A DNA stretch of 64,000 nucleotides from Siphonodentalium dalli (Eukaryota > Mollusca > Scaphopoda > Gadilida > Siphonodentaliidae), in contig CP136061.1 in NCBI GenBank assembly GCA_032622095.1, positions 558,001 to 622,000 on the forward strand, read 5' to 3'. Of this stretch, positions 13,001 through 28,000 are shown piece after piece (position 1 is the first letter of the stretch; each line of letters starts with the position of its first letter). The notes under the pieces were generated by a model. That model made no database searches, was not told the origin of the DNA, and worked only from the letters and a program-made list of their open reading frames with translations. The position numbers and the translations under genes were made by a program.

Positions 13001-16000
13001 TAATATTTGAACAGAATAAGCTAACTGGTATTGGTCAATGAGTATAGCAGAATATGAACTCTATGACTTTAACCCTCTCAGTGCCAGGGGCCGATCTCAT
13101 CGGCCCTAATTTACGGTCTGTAAAATCAGCCCTAAATTTTTATTATTTTTTTTAGATTTTAAAAAAATTATTAAAATTGTAAAAAATTGTCAAAAATAAT
13201 AACAAATGATGAAAAATTGTTAGGACAATGCATTCTCTTATATATGCGAGGCGACCTACGGTCGACTCGAATATATAAGAGAATGCATTGGCACATGGTA
13301 TCTGGGTTGATACAAAAATCGGACCTGGCACTCAAAGGGTTAAATCGTCATTTACATCATTTCGATGGCTTGGTTGTTAGTATATCAGACTAGCAGCAAG
13401 TGGCTTTTTTTCTTTTGATTTTAACCGATCTACCTTGATAATCAACATTCAAAAAGTCTAATAAAGTACTGTGTATGCCACTCTGAGGCCTCAAAAGCAG
13501 TCATCATCTCCTGGTCTGTGATCATCTCATGTTCAGTGATTATATTGAAGTATGTATTGATTGAAAGCATAATTTACTGTAGAACACACACTTAAGCTTG
13601 TAGTACATGTATGTACATGTATATAGTGTACCGGTATATAAATGTAATATATGTTGTGGTGGTGTTATTCAAAATTATTTCAAATCTGTGCTTTTATGTA
13701 AATATACCTGTAGTTTATTTGTGCATAAAGTGTTAAAATAACAGCATGAGAGGAAAACCTCTATGCACTTAAACATTTAGTATAAATACACAGTTTACCA
13801 TTGTGATCAAGATAAACAAGTAACAAGTAACACGTCTGAGTTTGTTCGATATCAACCATTACTAGCACATTTATTTTGTATTAGGTATATAATTTTGTCA
13901 ACTAACATGTCGCAGTTTCATTGCATCACAACTATGTTTTGCATCCGAAATTTCTATTGAAATTCCCAAACTTTATTCACAATGGTACTATATATAAAAC
14001 CTGAAATTCCCAAACAACCAAGTTCCCTTTTTGGGAGCCACATGATATATGTTAACTTTAATCACATATTTAGCATCATTTGATTGCGGTTTTGTTGCAT
14101 GTTTTTGGTAAATTGAAGCCCCATGATGATCAGTTTATGATTCACCCACTGACAGAAGGTCACAAAAGTTTCTACAAAAAATTATTGAGGTCACAGTTTC
14201 AAAGGTTTTGGAAAGTAAATTTTTGGAAAGTGAAAGTGACTTGCTTGCACATGTACATTTTTCAGGACAAACTTTTGATGCTGTTTGTTACAAAATCCCA
14301 GAGAACTCGTGTGGCATTGACTTGACCTGTACAACTCTCTCTGGAGGTGGAGGAGATAAATGTAGATGCACAGAGAGCACTAAATACTGGAATTCAGTCA
14401 GCGGTTCCTGTGTTAATCGTAAGTAAACCGTACAAATGATTTAAACTAGTCATTCAAATCTCCATTCTAATTGATTCCATTAACTAATAGCAGATAGATG
14501 TGTCAGTAGATATCCAAATATTTATGCCATTAATTGACTACTATTGTAACTAGAGATTTAACTTTCCACGTGTGGAACTCAGATACATTCATGGGACTCA
14601 AGTAATAATCATTGTTTTATAGGTAACCAATAAGTGGTAAGACAGTAAAAAGTCATAATAAATAATCTATCATGTATTGTTCAAATCTTTCAACAGGGCA
14701 TTTAACACTCGAACATCCACCACTTCACTAGAACATATTTGGCAAACTTGAAAAGTGTTTTTTGAAAGAACCACCAGGTCTATTTAGCTCATATTTAATA
14801 TTGAGGCTCCTTTGATGATGTGTGATTCAGATTTGTTCAATCAGGGTCACCAGGTCAAGTAGGTGCAAGGCCAGCTACATTACTCTTTCTCTCTATAGTA
14901 GTTCATAATATGTCTTCTATGCAAGAATCAAATGGCCTATTTGGTTATATTTGGTATGAAACTACCTTGGGTTACAGATTTGTGAAAATGGGATCACAAA
15001 GTCAAATAAGGGCAGAGCATAACTATTTCACCACATAGTAATTCTTAAAATATGTTTGAAAGAACTAGTTGGCTTACTTAGCATGGAATTTTCTTGTTTG
15101 ACTGCAATTCAGATTTTTAAAAATGGGGTCACCTGGTCAAATAGGAGCCAAACGAAGGACAGTTGTGATCCTTCGCAAGGACCATCAGGTCTGTTTTACG
15201 GATATTTAGTATTATTATGAAGTGTTTATTGGTGTCTGGGATTCAAATTTATTCAGGTGGGGTCACCAGGTTAAATAGGGTGGGACCAGGGACTTAACTA
15301 TATGTCTCTATAGTAATTCTTAAAATGTCTTCTCAAGAGAGGTTGGACTATTTAGCTTACATATAGTATGGAGGATCCTTTAGTGACTGAGATTCAGATG
15401 GGTACCAGAATCAGTGAGCCTCATATATCCCAGAAACAAATTCAGCATGTGTATGCATCAATTCCTAATCATCCATTCTGATGAAATTTAGGTAATCGTG
15501 CATACTCATTTAAATCAGGTACATCCACATGTATCACATATGAATATAAATAATCATTCATTCTGATTAAAATAGATCACAAAGATTCTATTAATTTGTT
15601 AGCCAAGATATACCAAAATTATGCCAATAGTGAACAATGGGGTTCTTGATTTTCTTATTTAAAGTGATCCAACCATTTTATTTATTCAAATCCTTCAATT
15701 TGGGAGAATAAACTTTGGGAGTTGCATTTCCTATATACAACTGGAATTAATAACAACCATCTCTTAAAGCAGATAGTTTGTATTCTTGTTGTCTAGTCAC
15801 ATTTTTCAAATTCCATCTAGACCCTTTTTAGTAAAGATTTACTCCTCCGATTTAGTATATAAAACGGTTTGAGGATCACTGACACAGTCTCTTATATATG
15901 GCCAATTTTCAGAAGCCTTTGGCCAAATTGGAAAACAAAATATTGGATCATCGTGAAAATCAAAACTAAAACAAAAATATAAAGAGACCCGCATAACCGA

Positions 16001-19000
16001 TAATTTTATAAAAGTTATAATGGATATGTGATAGCCGCAAAAAATGAAATAGGTCAAGCCGGCAACGTATATCTAAATAAACGAGCACTGATATGCCTTG
16101 CTGGCAAAGTATATAAACATAAATGAGCACCGATTCGCCTGAAATTGTTTTAATTCCTGACATGCCACCATAATTATTCTATTACACATCCAAGCCTACA
16201 GAATGCCCTTAATCAAGTTTAATAGTGAAAATGACTCTTGCTTCCACATTTTACAGTACAAACCTTTGGTGAGACTTGTTACAAAACCCCAGATGAATCG
16301 TGTGGCATAGACTTGACCTGTACAACTCTCTCTGGAGGTGGAGGAGATAAATGTAGATGCACAGACAGCAATACATACTGGAATTCAGGCAGCGGTTCCT
16401 GTGTTAACCGTAAGTAAACCGTACATACACCAATAAATACTGGAATTCAGGCAGCGGTTCCTGTGTTAACCGTAAGTAAACCGTACATACACCAATAAAT
16501 ACTGGAATTCAGGCAGCGATTCCTGTGTTAATCGTAAGTAAACCGTACATACACCAATAAATACTGGAATTCAGGCAGCGGTTCCTGTGTTAATCGTAAG
16601 TTAACCGTACATACACCAATAAATACTGGAATTCAGGCAGCGGTTCCTGTGTTAACCGTAAGTAAACCGTACATACACCAATAAATACTGGAATTCAGGC
16701 AGCGGTTCCTGTGTTAATCGTAAGTAAACCGTACATACACCAATAAATACTGGAATTCAGGCAGCGGTTCCTGTGTTAATCGTAAGTAAACCGTACATAC
16801 ACCAATAAATACTGGAATTCAGGCAGCGGTTCCTGTGTTAATCGTAAGTAAACCGTACATACACCAATAAATACTGGAATTCAGGCAGCGGTTCCTGTGT
16901 TAATCGTAAGTAAACCGTACATACACCAATAAATACTGGAATTCAGGCAGCGGTTCCTGTGTTAACCGTAAGTAAACCGTACATACACCAATACATACTG
17001 GAATTCAGGCAGCGGTTCCTGTGTTAATCGTAAGTAAACCGTACATACACCAATAAATACTGGAATTCAGGCAGCGGTTCCTGTGTTAACCGTAAGTAAA
17101 CCGTACATACACAAATAAATACTGGAATTCAGGCAGCGGTTCCTGTGTTAATCGTAAGTAAACCGTACAGACACCAATAAATACTGGAATTCAGGCAGCG
17201 GTTCCTGTGTTAATCGTAAGTAAACTGTACATACACCAATAAATACTGGAATTCAGGCAGCGGTTCCTGTGTTAATCGTAAGTAAACCGTACATACACCA
17301 ATAAATACTGGAATTCAGGCAGCGGTTCCTGTGTTAATCGTAAGTAAACCATACATACACCAATACATACTGGAATTCAGGCAGCGGTTCCTGTGTTAAT
17401 CGTAAGTAAACCGTACAGACACCAATACATACTGGAATTCAGGCAGCGGTTCCTGTGTTAATCGTAAGTAAACCGTACATACACCAATAAATACTGGAAT
17501 TCAGGCAGCGGTTCCTGTGTTAATCGTAAGTAAACCATACATACACCAATACATACTGGAATTCAGGCAGCGGTTCCTGTGTTAATCGTAAGTAAACCAT
17601 ACATACACCAATAAATACTGGAATTCAGGCAGCGGTTCCTGTGTTAATCGTAAGTAAACCATACAAATGATTTGAACTAGTTATTTAAATCTACATTCTA
17701 ATTGATTCCATTAACTAATAGCAGATAGATGTGTCGGTAGATATACAAATATTTATGCCATTAATTGACTACTATTGTAACTAGAGATTTAACTTTCCAT
17801 GTGTGGATGTGGAGCTCAGATACATTCATGGGACTCAAATAAAAATCATTGTTTTATAGGTAACCAATAAGTGGTAAGACAGTAAAAAGTCATCATTATC
17901 ACAATTAAATGCTGGCTAACGACTCAAAAGCTTTTTGATATATTCTTGAGGAAATTATCATAATTTGATAATGTTATTTATCACATGATTAGCACTATTT
18001 TCCTATGTAATATTCGAGCATAATAGACACGTGCAATATCATTGCGTGCAATGACTTCACGCTGCCCTTTGCGCCAAAGTTTGCAGTTCGCTGGCTGCAG
18101 TTAATTATTGTACTTTTTGATAAAAATATAGCGATTATATGATCATGTGATAAAAAGTATCTCAAACTCGTTCTATTTTATACGTAATTTATCAAACTTG
18201 TCCACTAAATTCTATTTGAGCCTCGTTAAACCTCGGCTCAAATCGAATTTAGTGAACTCGGTTGATAAATGCCGTATAAAATTGTAACTCGTTTGAGATC
18301 CTCTATTTATAAATTATAACCTACAATGAAGGTCCGTCCCTTTAAACAATTTCAATAGTGAAAATGACTCTTGCTTCCACATTTTTCAGTACAAACCTTT
18401 GGTGAGACTTGTTACAAAACCCCAGATGAATCGTGTGGCATTGACTTGACCTGTACAACTCTCTCTGGAGGTGGAGGAGATAAATGTAGATGCACAGACA
18501 TCAATACATACTGGAATTCAGGCAGCGGTTCCTGTGTTAACCGTAAGTAAACCGTACAGACAGCAATAAATACTGGAATTCAGGCAGCGGTTCCTGTGTT
18601 AATCGTAAGTAAACCGTACATACACCAATACATACTGGAATTCAGGCAGCGGTTCCTGTGTTAACCGTAAGTAAACCGTACATACACCAATAAATACTGG
18701 AATTCAGGCAGCGGTTCCTGTGTTAACCGTAAGTAAACCGTACATACACCAATAAATACTGGAATTCAGGCAGCGGTTCCTGTGTTAATCGTAAGTAAAC
18801 CGTACAGACATCAATAAATACTGGAATTCAGGCAGCGGTTCCTGTGTTAATCGTAAGTAAACCGTACATACACCAATACATACTGGAATTCAGGCAGCGG
18901 TTCCTGTGTTAATCGTAAGTAAACCGTACATACACCAATACATACTGGAATTCAGGCAGCGGTTCCTGTGTTAACCGTAAGTAAACCGTACATACACCAA

Positions 19001-22000
19001 TAAATACTGGAATTCAGGCAGCGGTTCCTGTGTTAACCGTAAGTAAACCGTACATACACCAATACATACTGGAATTCAGGCAGCGGTTCCTGTGTTAATC
19101 GTAAGTAAACCGTACATACAACAATAAATACTGTAATTCAGGCAGCGGTTAATTCCTGTGTTAATCGTAAGTAAACCGTACAGACAGCAATAAATACTGG
19201 AATTCAGTCAGCGGTTCCTGTGTTAACCGTAAGTAAACCGTACATACACCAATAAATACTGGAATTCAGGCAGCGATTAATTCCTGTGTTAATCGTAAGT
19301 AAACCGTACATACACCAATAAATACTGGAATTCAGGCAGCGGTTCCTGTGTTAATCGTAAGTAAACCGTACATACACCAATAAATACTGGAATTCAGGCA
19401 GCGGTTAATTCCTGTGTTAACCGTAAGTAAACCGTACATACACCAATAAATACTGGAATTCAGGCAGCGGTTAATTCCTGTGTTAACCGTAAGTAAACCG
19501 TACATACACCAATAAATACTGGAATTCAGGCAGCGGTTAATTCCTGTGTTAATCGTAAGTAAACCGTACAGACACCAATAAATACTGGAATTCAGGCAGC
19601 GGTTAATTCCTGTGTTAATCGTAAGTAAACCGTACAAATGATTTGAACTAGTTATTTAAATCTACATTCTAATTGATTCCATTAACTAATAGCAGATAGA
19701 TGTGTTGGTAGATATCCAAATATTTATGCCATTAATTAATTACTATTGTAATTAGAGATTTAAAGTTCCAAGTGTGGAACTTAGATACATTCATGGGACT
19801 CAAGTAATAATCTTTTTCCGATTTTAAACCGTTCTTCTTTTTGTAATCAGTTTGTCCTGAATATTTGTTTCTAAATTTCTAGATGTATTTTTATTTCTTT
19901 TTTGCATGCCATTTAGTAGCACAATCACTAACAAAACATCAACTGAAAACATATACTGTTGACACTCTATGTATTCTTAAACCTAACTGTTTAACACTGT
20001 AATTGTAGGGGTATAACAATATTACACATATATATGACCATAATTATGAGTCTAGAGTTAATCATAACAAACATAGTTCATTGACATCAATACAAATATA
20101 ACAAAATTCTATCCCTAATCATGATTGGAGTCCTAATAAAAATTCTAGCAATAATACTAACTCTAATCATATCAACAACCCATACCATGAATATATCAAC
20201 ACTCATTACCTAAAAATATCACTGTCCATAAGGCCAACAGTTGAATGAAATCATTGAAAAAAAAGTTTGACATGACATAGTCAAAGAAGAGTGATTTTTG
20301 CGTTTTTGTTTGGAGTTTTCTTGTTTATGTATCATATGTAACAATCATTTGGACTATATTGTTGAACCTTGTCCTAATGTCCTATCATTTCTGATGGAGC
20401 TCTGAGAGTGATAACAGCGGAAAGCTGTTGGGCAGATGATAGTGCCGTGGGCCCACCGATGGTTATGAAACAAACCAATCGTAAATAATAATATAAAACT
20501 CGATATCTACATTTCATCAGAAGTAGCGGCTACTAACACAAGCAAAGCAATTATCCATTTACTCCAGAAGACAATGTGTGAGTCTCTCCTGTGTTTTATC
20601 GGTGAAAACTCACGAAGATTGCAATGTTTCAATATTTTGAAATATTTGATTCAATTTCATACATAGATGATATTTTCGCCACAATGGATTTATATCTGGC
20701 ATGATATATAGTTACATGAAAGAGATATGGATAGTTGAAAATGGTTGCTATAGTATGCCTATGGGAATGACCATCATTCGTGTATAAATACACACTGTTT
20801 TTGCCATAAGGGTAGTTGTCAAACAAGATATATCTTTGCTATATTTTACGTAGAAACAGTGCCATATATTCACCATTTCATAAACCAGCTAGCCTATATC
20901 GAACTCACTCCATGACTGATGAAGTATATATAATCTATGAACTTATAGGTATCATTCTATTTGAGTTCATAAGGTCAAAGGTCAGGGACATGTATAGAGG
21001 GTTTCCTTTGGGGTGGGGGCTGTGTTCACTTTGGGAATTCCAACTGCACCCCCCCTCATTGAATTCCTTTCGCATTGCCCCTTGCACTCCAACTGCTCCC
21101 ATACAGGCCTGATAGCTTTTTCTGAATGGCTCTTGTGGTCACTATAGCCAGATGGAAGACAGAACCATGGTTCTTTATACCCGGTATGAGAAAATTTAGA
21201 GATCTGATCCAGAAAATTGCATAATCCTAACAGCTAGTGGTCTAACTCCTGACAAATTAACATGGCCATTGGAGTACGTGAGACAAGGACACACCAGGTC
21301 AACCATGCATGGACCAGCCTAGGCCTGATTTTCAGGGCGAAGTGACTTCTCCCTGTCACAAAATAGGGCGAATTCAGAGATTTCCAGGGCGAAATGCGTT
21401 GGCAAAATTGAAATCCGACCGCACTGTAGTCGCCTATAAAAGGCTATATAAAGAAATTAGGAGATATGTAATATTTAAATTAAAATGGTGAAACAATGGT
21501 TCAAATGTGGAAGCTTTATGTTCAAATCATCACTCTAATAACTATGAATAATGTCCAAATAGAATTGTGAGAGAATGGTTTTGAAAGAACGGCATTTTCA
21601 CAACCGCTTATGAATACAAAAAGAAATAAGAAACGACGCTTGTGAATACAAAAAGAAATAAATATTAGACAATGCTTATGAATACGAAAAAAATGCTAAA
21701 ATACAAAAGAAATCTTGAACATTTTCACTCATTAAAAGTCACTAACATGGGATTTAATTTGTTTTCAAAGCTAATCTGGCCTTTACATAATTTAACAAAG
21801 GGGTGATGATCTGATGTAAGGTGTAGAGTTGTAATCTTCAGGTGTGATAATCTCAAAATCACAAGTCACTGGACACCTGACGATGTATTCACAGCTGTCT
21901 GCAATCAACACTCAGGTGTGAATGTGCTCCCAAATCGGATTAATACAGCTGTTAATAGTAACTATGGTGTTATCTACGACAGTGTCAATGGATAACTGGG

Positions 22001-25000
22001 TTCTATCAATGTTGGCAGTAAATATAGTGGGTGAATATTTTGCCGATTTTCTTAGGTAAACTTCGAAAATTTCAGGGCGACTTAAACTTTGCCGGCTGCA
22101 AAATTAGGGCGAAGTGAGCAAGAATAGGGAGACTACTTTGCCCACGTCGCCCTCTCGGCTGGTCCCTGCAACCATGTATGGTTCAGCCCAGGATGAGAAA
22201 ATTTTGAAACATGAACAAGACAATTACAAAATCCTAGCATCTATAGATTGGCGTCAAACTTTCCTAGTGTTGGAAATTTTAAATGTCATACCCCCCCCTT
22301 ATGTTGGAAATTTTTCAACTGATTACCATTTCCATCCACAATTTTGATCAGATGTAGTAAAATATTATTTTCTGAAACTATTTAGCAGTTTTTAGCTCTA
22401 CTTGTAAAGTTTGAGCTATTGCCATTGTTTGGTATCCGTTGTCCGTGTGTGCATGGAGACGTCCATCAACAATTTCCATCAGCATGGGTTACAAGTCGTA
22501 CCTTTTGTTGGATCATTATCAAATTTGTCGTGGCTGTTGACATTGACATGTAGATGGGAATGAGTCATTTTGGGGTCGTTTGGCAACAAAACATGGCCAC
22601 CAGCAGCCATCTTGGATTTCAAAATTCAATCAATTAGCAAGGGCTGCGACAGGCCTGAGTGTTCCTCTGATCATCTTGAAATTTGTTGTGTATTTTAATA
22701 TGGAAATGTAGATGGGAACGAGTCATTTTGGGGTCATTCAACCATAAAACATGACTGCCTGCAGCCATCTTGGATTTTACTCTTTGCATGACTAAATCCT
22801 TTGGCACGGGCTACAGGTCGTACCTTTGGTCAGATCATCATGAAATTTGTCATGGTGTTAATATAGACATGGAGATGGGAAACAGGTCATTTTGGGTCAT
22901 TCAACCATAAAACATGACCACTGGCAACCATTTTGGATTTTACTCTTTGCATGACTAAATCCTTTGGCATGAGTGAGCTACAGGTCATACTTTTGGTCAG
23001 ATCATTATGAAATTTGTCATAGCTCTTGACATTGACATGTAGATGTGAATGATTAATTTTGGGGTCATTCAGCAAAAAACATGACCAACAGTAGCCATCT
23101 TGGATTTCAAAATTCAAACTATTAGCACAGGCTACAAGCCAGAGTGTTTGTCTTATCATGAAATTTGCCATGGATGTTAATATTGACATGTAGATAGGGT
23201 TCAATAGTAGTTTTACTACATGTGTATATGTTTTCAGAATATATCATCTCCAAAGCAACCTTTACAACTTACACTGGCAATACATGTAATTCACTGCGTG
23301 ATGACATTTCGCTACGTGATTAGTGGCCTATCAAAGCACTCTAGTGATCTATTCAATATCCAGGCCATCAGGATTCACTCTGATCGTAAAATGTTTTGGC
23401 TGTTATTTTAACATTTCTGAATTTTTTTATGGCCAATTTTCAGAAACCTTTGGCCAAATTGAAAAACAAAATATTGGATCATCATGAAAACCGAAACTAA
23501 AACAAAAATATAAAGAGACCCGCATAACCGATAATTTTATAAAAGTTATAATGGATATGTGATAGCCGCAAAAAATGAAATAGGTCTAGCCGGCAACATA
23601 TATCTAAATAAACGAGCACTGATATGCCTTGCTGGCAAAGTATATAAACATAAATGAGCACCGATTCGCCTGAAATTGTTTTAATTCCTGACATGCCACC
23701 ATAATTATTCTATTACACATGCAAGCCTACAGAATGCCCTTAATCAAGTTTAATAGTGAAAATGACTCTTGCTTCCACATTTTACAGTACAAACCTTTGG
23801 TGAGACTTGTTACAAAACCCCAGATGAATCGTGTGGCATTGACTTGACCTGTACAACTCTCTCTGGAGGTGGAGGAGATAAATGTAGATGCTGGCTAACG
23901 ACTCAAAAGCTTTTTTATATATTCTTGAGGAAATTATCATAATATGATAATGTTATTTATCACATGATTAGCACTATTTTCCTATGTAATATTCGAGCGT
24001 AATAGACACGTGCAATATCGTCGCGTGCAATGACGTCACGCTGCCCTTTGCGCCAAAGTTTGCAGTTCGCTGGCTGCAGTTAATTATTACTTTTTGATAA
24101 AAATTTAGCGATTATATGATCATGTTATAAAAAGTATCTCAAACTCGTTCTATTTTATACGTAATTTATCAAACTTGTCCACTAAATTCTATTTGAGCCT
24201 CGTTAAACCTCGGCTCAAATCGAATTTAGTGAACTCGGTTGATAAATGCCGTATAAAATTGTAACTCGTTTGAGATCCTCTATTTCTAAATTATAACCTA
24301 CAATGAAGGTCCGTCCCTTTAAACAATTTCAATAGTGAAAATGACTCTTGCTTCCACATTTTTCAGTACAAACCTTTGGTGAGACTTGTTACAAAACCCC
24401 AGATGAATCGTGTGGCATTGACTTGACCTGTACAACTCTCTCTGGAGGTGGAGGAGATAAATGTAGATGCACAGACAGCAATACATACTGGAATTCAGGC
24501 AGCGGTTCCTGTGTTAACCGTAAGTAAACCGTACAGACAGCAATAAATACTGGAATTCAGGCAGCGGTTAATTCCTGTGTTAATCGTAAGTAAACCGTAC
24601 AGACACCAATAAATACTGGAATTCAGGCAGCGGTTCCTGTGTTAATCGTAAGTAAACCGTACATACATCAATAAATACTGGAATTCAGGCAGCGTTTCCT
24701 GTGTTAACCGTAAGTAAACCGTACATACACCAATAAATACTGGAATTCAGGCAGCGGTTCCTGTGTTAACCGTAAGTAAACCGTACAGACACCAATAAAT
24801 ACTGGAATTCAGGCAGCGGTTAATTCCTGTGTTAATCGTAAGTAAACCGTACAGACACCAATAAATACTGGAATTCAGGCAGCGGTTAATTCCTGTGTTA
24901 ATTGTAAGTAAACCGTACATACACCAATAAATACTGGAATTCAGGCAGCGGTTAATTCCTGTGTTAATCGTAAGTAAACCGTACATACACCAATAAATAC

Positions 25001-28000
25001 TGGAATTCAGGCAGCGGTTCCTGTGTTAATCGTAAGTAAACCGTACAGACACCAATACATACTGGAATTCAGGCAGCGGTTCCTGTGTTAATCGTAAGTA
25101 AACCGTACAAATGATTTGAACTAGTTATTTAAATCTACATTCTAATTGATTCCATTAACTAATAGCAGATAGATGTGTTGGTAGATATCCAAATATTTAT
25201 GCCATTAATTGACTACTATTGTAATTAGAGATTTAAAGTTCCAAGTGTGGAACTTAGATACATTCATGGGACTCAAGTAATAATCTTTTTTTTTTCTAAG
25301 AGTTTCCGATTTTAAACCGTTCTTCTTTTTGTAATCAGTTTGTCCTGAATATTTGTTTCTAAATTTCTAGATGTATTTTTATTTCTTTTTTGCATGCCAT
25401 TTAGTAGCACAATCACTAACAAAACATCAACTGAAAACATATACTGTTGACACTCTATGTATTCTTAAACCTAACTGTTTAACACTGTAATTGTAGGGGT
25501 ATAACAATATTACACATATATATGACCATAATTATGAGTCTAGAGTTAATCATAACAAACATAGTTCATTGACATCAATACAAATATAACAAAATTCTAG
25601 CCCTAATCTTGATTGGAGTCCTAATAAAAATTCTAGCAATAATACTAACTCTAATCATATCAACAACCCATACCATGAATATATCAACACTCATTACCTA
25701 AAAATATCACTGTCCATAAGGCCAACAGTTGAATGAAATCATTGAAAAAAAAGTTTGACATGACATAGTCAAAGAAGAGTGATTTTTGCGTTTTTGTTTG
25801 GAGTTTTCTTGTTTATGTATCATATGTAACAATCATTTGGACTATATTGTTGAACCTTGTCCTAATGTCCTATCATTTCTGATGGAGCTCTGAGAGTGAT
25901 AACAGCGGAAAGCTGTTGGGCAGATGATAGTGCCGTGGGCCCACCGATGGTTATGAAACAAACCAATCGTGAATAATAATATAAAACTCGATATCTACAT
26001 TTCATCAGAAGTAGCGGCTACTAACACAAGCAAAGCAATTATCCATTTACTCCAGAAGACAATGTGTGAGTCTCTCCTGTGTTTTATCGGTGAAAACTCA
26101 CGAAGATTGCAATGTTTCAATATTTTGAAATATTTGATTCAATTTCATACATAGATGATATTTTCGCCACAATGGATTTATATCTGGCATGATATATAGT
26201 TACATGAAAGAGATATGGATAGTTGAAAATGGTTGCTATAGTATGCCTATGGGAATGACCATCATTCGTGTATAAATACACACTGTTTTTGCCATAAGGG
26301 TAGTTGTCAAACAAGATATATCTTTGCTATATTTTACGTAGAAACAGTGCCATATATTCACCATTTCATAAACCAGCTAGCCTATATCGAACTCACTCCA
26401 TGACTGATGAAGTATATAAAATCTATGCACTTATAGGTATCATTCTATTTGAGTTCATAAGGTCAAAGGTCAGGGACATGTATAGAGGGTTTCCTTTGGG
26501 GTGGGGGCTGTGTTCACTTTGGGAATTCCAACTGCACCCCCCCCTCATTGAATTCCTTTCGCATTGCCCCTTGCACTCCAACTGCTCCCATACAGGCCTG
26601 ATAGCTTTTTCTGAATGGCTCTTGTGGTCACTATAGCCAGATGGAAGACAGAACCATGGTTCTTTATACCCGGTATGAGAAAATTTAGAGATCTGAACCA
26701 GAAAATTGCATAATCCTAACAGCTAGTGGTCTAACTCCTGACAAATTAACATGGCCATTGGAGTGAGACAAGGACACACCAGGTCAACCATGCAGGGACC
26801 AGCCTAGGCCTGATTTTCAGGGCGAAGTGACTTCGAATTCTCCCTGTCACAAAATAGGGCGAATTCGGAGATTTCCAGGGCGAAATGCGTTGGCAAAATT
26901 GAAATCCGACCGCACTGTAGTCGCCTATAAAAGGCTATATAAAGAAATTAGGAGATATGTAATATTTAAATTAAAATGGTGAAACAATGGTTCAAATGTG
27001 GAAGCTTTATGTTCAAATCATCACTCTAATAACTATGAATAATGTCCAAATAGAATTGTGAGAGAATGGTTTTGAAAGAACGGCATTTTCACAACCGCTT
27101 ATGAATACAAAAAGAAATAAGAAACGACGCTTGTGAATACAAAAAGAAATAAAAATTAGACAATGCTTATGAATACGAAAAAAATCCTAAAATACGAAAG
27201 AAATCTTGAACATTTTCACTCATTAAAAGTCCCTAACATGGGATTTAATTTGTTTTCAAAGCTAATCTGGCCTTTACATTATTTAACAAAGGGGTGATGA
27301 TCTGATGTAAGGTGTAGAGTTGTAATCTTCAGGTGTGATAATCTCAAAATCACAAGTCACTGGACACCTGACGATGTATTCACAGCTGTCTGCAATCAAC
27401 ACTCAGGTGTGAATGTGCTCCCAAATCGGATTAATACAGCTGTTAATAGTAACTATGGTGTTATCTACGACAGTGTCAATGGATAACTGGGTTCAATCAA
27501 TGTTGGCAGTAAATAGTGGGTGAATATTTTGCCGATTTTCTTAGGTAAACTTCGGAAATTTCAGGGCGACTTAAACTTCGCCGGCTGCAAAATTAGGGCG
27601 AAGTGAGCAAGAATAGGGAGAATACTTTGCCCTCTCGGCTGGTCCCTGCAACCATGTATGGTTCAGCCCAGGATGAGAAAATTTTGAAACATGAACAAGA
27701 CAATTACAAAATCCTAGCATCTATAGATTGGCGTCAAACTTTCCTAGTGTTGGAAATTTTAAATGTCATACCCCCCCCCCCCTTATGTTGGAAATTTTTC
27801 AACTGATTACCATTTCCATCCACAATTTTGATCAGATGTAGTAAAATATTATTTTCTGAAACTATTTAGCAGTTTTTAGCTCTACTTGTAAAGTTTGAGC
27901 TATGTTTGGTATCCGTTGTCCGTGTGTGCATGGAGACGTCCATCAACAATTTCCATCAGCATGGGTTACAAGTCGTACCTTTTGTCGGATCATTATCAAA

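Larger units (their letters stand above)
7883..15230. repeat. 7.35-kb tandem segmental duplication, copy 2
   Basis: Near-identical to 538-7882. At its right end it continues into unique sequence (TTGGTGTCTGGG) where copy 1 jumps back into the minisatellite. GG/GGG is the only microhomology at the junction. It could be real and recent, or a retained second haplotype in the assembly. Confidence 0.95.

Noticed and set aside
16410-17649. CRISPR-like array
   Set aside because: Units abut directly with no unique spacers, and the sequence is an exon-intron junction in a eukaryotic gene.
20629-21112. Small ORFs on both strands conserved in all three 5.4-kb units
   Set aside because: The whole units are nearly identical, so ORF conservation carries no information; the proteins are short and low in features.
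22887-23204. 105-codon minus-strand ORF conserved in three units, and related ORFs at 54648-55184
   Set aside because: Translations of the CATGGCC-family dispersed repeat; conservation follows from recent segment duplication.
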